Origin: Oleispira sp036960605
GTDB lineage: Bacteria > Pseudomonadota > Gammaproteobacteria > Pseudomonadales > Oceanobacteraceae
Length of the DNA: 64,000 nt
Assembly: GCA_036960605.1 (NCBI GenBank)
Contig: JBALXI010000001.1
Span: forward strand, 62,001 to 126,000
Direction: 5' to 3'
Every line of letters begins with the position of its first letter. Within the stretch, counting starts at the first letter, position 1. The translations under genes and the position numbers were made by a program. Below the pieces are notes generated by a model. The model ran no database searches, was not told where the DNA came from, and saw nothing but the letters and a program-made list of their open reading frames with translations. Positions 60,944-64,000 of this stretch are shown here, piece after piece.

Positions 60944-61960
60944 ATGTCAGGCGGAATCGCAGAACTTCGGGACTCGGGTATTTTATTGCAGTTGGCTTAT
61001 CAAGCGATGCTGGAGTTGGAGCTGGATGTTCCGCTCATTTTAGCGCGCTGTGGTGTTAAGGCTGAGCTGTTGCTAGATCGTAATGCTCGTACCCCTCATA
61101 ATGCGCAAAACTTATTTTGGCAGGTCTTGGAGGAGGTGAGTGGTGATCCTCATATTGGCTTGCACATCGCCGAAAAGATGCCTGTTTATAAAGGGCAGGT
61201 ATTACAATATCTGTTTTTAAGCAGTCCTACCTTTGGTGATGGATTGGTCCGATCGTTAAACTATCAGCGTCTATTAAGTGATGCGACTTTAGCAACCTTT
61301 GAGATGGTTGAGGGCGAGGCGTCGATTGAGGTATCGTCTTCCAGTGAGAAGGTGAAAGACTTGCGTCATTTATCTGAGGCGGTTGTGTATGGCTTAATGA
61401 AGTTCTTTAATTACGTTACCGATGGTAAATTTAAACTCAATCGAGTTCACTTTACGCATCAACTGGAAAATGAAACTGACGAGCATCAGCGCATTTATGG
61501 TTGTAGTGTTTCCTTTGGACAGAAAGATAACCGCTTGTATTTCGACGCGGATATACTTGAAATACCTTCTCTGCACGCTGAACCTGAGTTATTGCATTTA
61601 CATGAGAAGTTGGCCAGTGAACATGTGGCAAAGCTTGAGCGCCAAGATGTGGTTGCGCGTGTTAATCGCATTATCGGTGAGATTCTAGAAACAGGGCAGG
61701 TGAATCTTGAGCAGGTTGCCCTTAAGTTAGATATTAAGCCGCGGACACTCAGAACGCGTTTAGCCGAAGCGAATACGAACTTTAATCAGCTGTTAGCGGA
61801 TTACCGCTGCACTCTGGCTAAGCGTTTATTGGCAAATACCGATGAAACCATTGATGAGATCGTTTATCTGACGGGTTTTTCTGAGCCAAGTACTTTTTAT
61901 CGAGCCTTTAAGCGTTGGACAAAGGTGACTCCGATTGAATATCGTAATCAAAAGAAATAG
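60944..61960 (+). CDS. AraC-family transcriptional regulator
   Basis: 338 residues. The N-terminal Arabinose_bd domain has VYKGQVLQYLFLSSPTFGDGLVRSLNYQRLL; the C-terminal HTH_18 reads NLEQVALKLDIKPRTLRTRLAEANTNFNQLLADYRCTLAKRLL and IDEIVYLTGFSEPSTFYRAFKRWTKVTPIEYR. Proteins of this layout commonly regulate adjacent catabolic or lipid-metabolism genes, so control of the divergent MaoC-like gene is likely. Start ATG 60944. Confidence 0.92.
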   Translation: MSGGIAELRDSGILLQLAYQAMLELELDVPLILARCGVKAELLLDRNARTPHNAQNLFWQVLEEVSGDPHIGLHIAEKMPVYKGQVLQYLFLSSPTFGDGLVRSLNYQRLLSDATLATFEMVEGEASIEVSSSSEKVKDLRHLSEAVVYGLMKFFNYVTDGKFKLNRVHFTHQLENETDEHQRIYGCSVSFGQKDNRLYFDADILEIPSLHAEPELLHLHEKLASEHVAKLERQDVVARVNRIIGEILETGQVNLEQVALKLDIKPRTLRTRLAEANTNFNQLLADYRCTLAKRLLANTDETIDEIVYLTGFSEPSTFYRAFKRWTKVTPIEYRNQKK

Positions 61961-62143
61961 TTTAAATATCAGTATCTTGAGTGATTAATGACCTTCAATT
62001 AAGGAGTAATTGTAATTATTCGTCTGTTTGATAGCAGTATAATTTACTTTAAGGCAACAGTATTTTGCGTTTATTGACTGGCATTTTGATTAAAACAGGC
62101 CCAATCTTAAGTTACTTAAGCAGCCAATTATTGGAGATAGGCT

Positions 62144-62434
62144 ATGGGTCAGCTCGATAAAGCAAGTTTAATTCAGCCGTTAGTAGACCATATGGTGACT
62201 AATGAAAAAGATGTTAATGTCTGGCGTAAAGAGCTAGTGAGCACAGGAGCATTTTCTACTGAGCAGGTGATGGCGTTGGATGATGCCAGTCTTACCTTAT
62301 CTTATCGCACGATGTTAGCCGTTCAGTTTCAGGGCTTACGAGCCGAGCGTTTATTAACGGAAATCGAAAAGCACCATGTGTCTTGGTCGGTTGATTTTGA
62401 TGATGATTTCCAGCAGGGCGCGATCTGTTATTAA
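62144..62434 (+). CDS. Small protein of unknown function
   Basis: 96 residues: MGQLDKASLIQPLVDHMVTNEKDVNVWRKELVSTGAFSTEQVMALDDASLTLSYRTMLAVQFQGLRAERLLTE..., ending DDDFQQGAICY. Helical, acidic at the end, no signal peptide or domain I recognise. GGAG seven bases before the ATG and a terminator after the stop make it a credible stand-alone gene. It precedes the glycosyltransferase-like gene by 115 bases. Confidence 0.72.
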   Translation: MGQLDKASLIQPLVDHMVTNEKDVNVWRKELVSTGAFSTEQVMALDDASLTLSYRTMLAVQFQGLRAERLLTEIEKHHVSWSVDFDDDFQQGAICY

Positions 62435-62451
62435 CCCTTAATTCTATATTT

Positions 62452-62480
62452 ACAAGCAGCTATTCGGCTGCTTGTTCTGA
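62452..62480 (+). terminator. Terminator after the 96-residue small protein
   Basis: ACAAGCAGC (62452-62460) pairs perfectly with GCTGCTTGT (62467-62475) around loop TATTCG and is followed by a T-rich stretch. It separates the small gene from the glycosyltransferase-like gene. Confidence 0.7.
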
Positions 62481-62549
62481 TTTCCTTGCTTTCACGATTC
62501 CTTTGCTTATTATAAAACGATAAAAATAATGTCACTTATGGAGAACTCT

Positions 62550-63785
62550 GTGGCGCGTATTCTATTATGCTGGGAGCTGGGAACTGATTATCAGCATTTA
62601 TTATCATTGCAGTCTGTTGCTCGATATTATCAGGGTAAGGGGTGTGAGGTTTGGGTTGCTGGTCGTGACGTTGCTAAATTAAAACGCCTTTTTTCTGATG
62701 TGAAAATCAACGTAGTTCAGGCCCCATTTTCGGATTCTGCGGCTGAGTTAGGCTTGGAGAAATCAGCCCCTAGAAGCTATGCAGACTTCTTGCGCCGCTG
62801 TGGCTTTCATCATGCGGATGCTTTGTCGGGGTTGGTCAGTGCTTGGCGAGCGCTCTTTACGTTTATTCAGCCCGATTTATTATTATGTGATCATGCTCCG
62901 GTAGCTTTGTTAGCCGCACGAGATCTGTCGGTCGCAGGCCGTTCGGTGGCGAAGGTTGCTGTCGGTATGCCGTTTTCTGTGCCCGATGATAATCGTCCAG
63001 CAGGGGTTTTCTTTGCGGGGGATTTGGCTAAAAATGATATCGTTCGTTATGAAGATGATTTGGTTAAGGTGATTAATAAAGTCTGTATTGAGTTTTCAAT
63101 GCCTCGTATTAATAACCTAGCCGATTTATTCTCTGACTTAGAAAAATGTATATTTCAGACGTATTCTGAATTGGATCATTACGGCTATCGCAGTGCAGAG
63201 CAGCGTCATAAAACTTCTTATGTAGGCGCGGCTGTTCCAGACTTTTCTGAGCCGGCTGTTTTTCCTCATTTCAAAGGCCCAAAGATTTATTGTCATGTTA
63301 AGGGTTCTGCTGAAACGGAGGTCTTACTGAAGACGTTGCAGTCGATAGAGTGCAGTGCGATCGTTTTGGTTGATGGCATTCCAGATTCGTTAATTAAGGC
63401 GCATCAGTCTAAGCACATTTCTTATATCGATAAGCCCGTGAACATGCGGGATGTCTTAGATAAGTCGACGTTTGCGATTTTAAATGGCGGCATTAATTCG
63501 GTATCGTTGTTTATGAAGGCGGGGATTCCGGTCGCGTTATTTCCTTTGCATATTGAGCAGTTTTTAATGGCGAAGCGGGTTGAGGCTTTGAATGCGGGAT
63601 TTCAGTTAAATCTTTCTGATGTCGATTCTGCTTTAGTGGGTTTGCAGAAAGTTAACAGTCGCCAGAAGAAGGTGGCAGCGGGTTTGTTCGAAGAGAAGTA
63701 TCGCTCTGAGAGTGCGCATAACGAATTGTTGTTGCAGCTTGCCTTGGTTGAGCAGAATTTTCTGTTTGATAAGATTAAAAGCTAA
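62550..63785 (+). CDS. Glycosyltransferase-like protein (MGT/UGT fold), paralogue of the gene at 20125-21327
   Basis: About 411 residues with the same plan as the other copy: N-terminal ARILLCWELGTDYQHLLSLQSVARYYQGKGCEVWVAG, CDHAPVALLAARD, VGMPFSVPDDNR and a C-terminal LNGGINSVSLFMKAGIPVALFPLHIEQFLMAKRVEALNAGFQLNL. NGGINS is closer to the donor-binding HGG motif of UGT/MGT enzymes than NGNLN in the paralogue. The frame opens at ATG 62529, but GTG 62550 has a GGAG site six bases upstream (62540-62543) and puts the conserved N-terminus in place. Substrate is unknown. Confidence 0.78.
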   Translation: MARILLCWELGTDYQHLLSLQSVARYYQGKGCEVWVAGRDVAKLKRLFSDVKINVVQAPFSDSAAELGLEKSAPRSYADFLRRCGFHHADALSGLVSAWRALFTFIQPDLLLCDHAPVALLAARDLSVAGRSVAKVAVGMPFSVPDDNRPAGVFFAGDLAKNDIVRYEDDLVKVINKVCIEFSMPRINNLADLFSDLEKCIFQTYSELDHYGYRSAEQRHKTSYVGAAVPDFSEPAVFPHFKGPKIYCHVKGSAETEVLLKTLQSIECSAIVLVDGIPDSLIKAHQSKHISYIDKPVNMRDVLDKSTFAILNGGINSVSLFMKAGIPVALFPLHIEQFLMAKRVEALNAGFQLNLSDVDSALVGLQKVNSRQKKVAAGLFEEKYRSESAHNELLLQLALVEQNFLFDKIKS

Positions 63786-63836
63786 GATTAAAAGCAAGAG
63801 CATCAACGGTTTTGGTTTTTAAATCGCAGTTCGCTT

Positions 63837-63962
63837 GCGATCGATGTTGGGTATGTCGTTAGGCGGCACGTCGTGAATACCTCGCTTCGCTCTCCCTGTA
63901 GACTCGAAGGTCCCTTCCCTGGGATCTAACGGCCTTAAACAACACACCCAACACCGATCCGC
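63837..63962. repeat. Long imperfect inverted repeat (about 125 bp hairpin element)
   Basis: The arms GCGATCGATGTTGGGT (63837-63852) and ACCCAACACCGATCCGC (63946-63962) match at all but one mismatch and one bulge; pairing continues inward (ATGTCGTT-AGGC with GCCTTAAACAACAC), giving arms of roughly 28 bases. The interior holds CTCCCTGTAGACTCGAAGG and CCCTTCCCTGGG. The GC-rich centre contrasts with neighbouring DNA. The plan resembles dispersed REP-like elements of marine gammaproteobacteria; only one copy was noticed here. Confidence 0.65.
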
Positions 63963-64000
63963 GAAATGCTAGCGCTTTACCAGATTATAATCTTGAGTAA

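Noticed and set aside
1..64000. Search for CRISPR arrays, tRNA/rRNA, transposases, integrases and toxin-antitoxin pairs
   Set aside because: No spaced direct repeats of CRISPR type, no cloverleaf or rRNA segments and no recognisable mobile-element or toxin-antitoxin proteins were seen by eye.

Overview
The window looks like chromosomal DNA of a moderately AT-rich marine gammaproteobacterium, probably in or near the Oceanospirillales (an Oleispira/Bermanella/Thalassolituus-type organism). The assignment is inferred from gene content: SbcB, RimO, MltC-type transglycosylase, RIO kinase, DUF349 and DUF6482 proteins, and a rhombosortase with a GlyGly-CTERM substrate. No rRNA, tRNA, CRISPR array, transposase or prophage gene was recognised. 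Genes are dense, and about a dozen real starts appear to be TTG/GTG or internal ATGs.

Region 1 (1-6.9 kb): the 3' end of a TPP enzyme of the acetolactate synthase family; a MipA/OmpV outer-membrane protein divergent from a NarL/DesK-type two-component pair with an inverted repeat between them; a glutathione S-transferase; a large protein with EF-hand-like loops but no signal peptide; and a small exported protein. Region 2 (6.9-17.7 kb): amino-acid catabolism. An SBP_bac_3 protein lies downstream of bifunctional PutA. Divergent from putA is an operon of leucine dehydrogenase, E1 alpha, E1 beta and E2 of a branched-chain 2-oxoacid dehydrogenase, then a FrnE/DsbA-like protein and an AmpG/FptX-like MFS permease. 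No E3 gene is present.

Region 3 (17.9-31.9 kb): a large lipoprotein, a glycosyltransferase-like protein, TusA, a long DUF349 protein, a hydrolase lipoprotein, exonuclease I, an MDR oxidoreductase, a DUF6351-like membrane-anchored protein and RimO. Region 4 (32-37.3 kb) is accessory-like: small minus-strand genes (SnoaL-like, DUF302, YjbR, hydrolase-OsmC fusion, DUF1439-like, lipoprotein), one frameshifted gene and a 38-residue lysine-rich ORF.

Region 5 (37.7-51.9 kb): RecQ-family helicase, dCache-GGDEF-EAL protein, RIO kinase, a membrane-anchored glutaredoxin-like protein, MltC, an MBL-fold hydrolase, a stand-alone prephenate dehydratase, Dgt, LepB, a 41-residue CPFC membrane microprotein, a second glutaredoxin-like paralogue that has lost one active-site cysteine, and a YheT hydrolase. 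Region 6 (52-64 kb): an M6 metalloprotease with a GlyGly-CTERM tail next to its likely processing enzyme rhombosortase, a NUDIX hydrolase, two AraC-type regulators, a hybrid histidine kinase, an outer-membrane barrel, a MaoC-like dehydratase, a second glycosyltransferase-like paralogue and, at the right edge, a long imperfect hairpin repeat.

The clearest functional partnerships are the protease/rhombosortase pair, the leucine dehydrogenase/branched-chain dehydrogenase operon and the two-component system beside mipA. The less-described material is the set of thiol-motif proteins around lepB, the two glycosyltransferase-like paralogues, and the microproteins.
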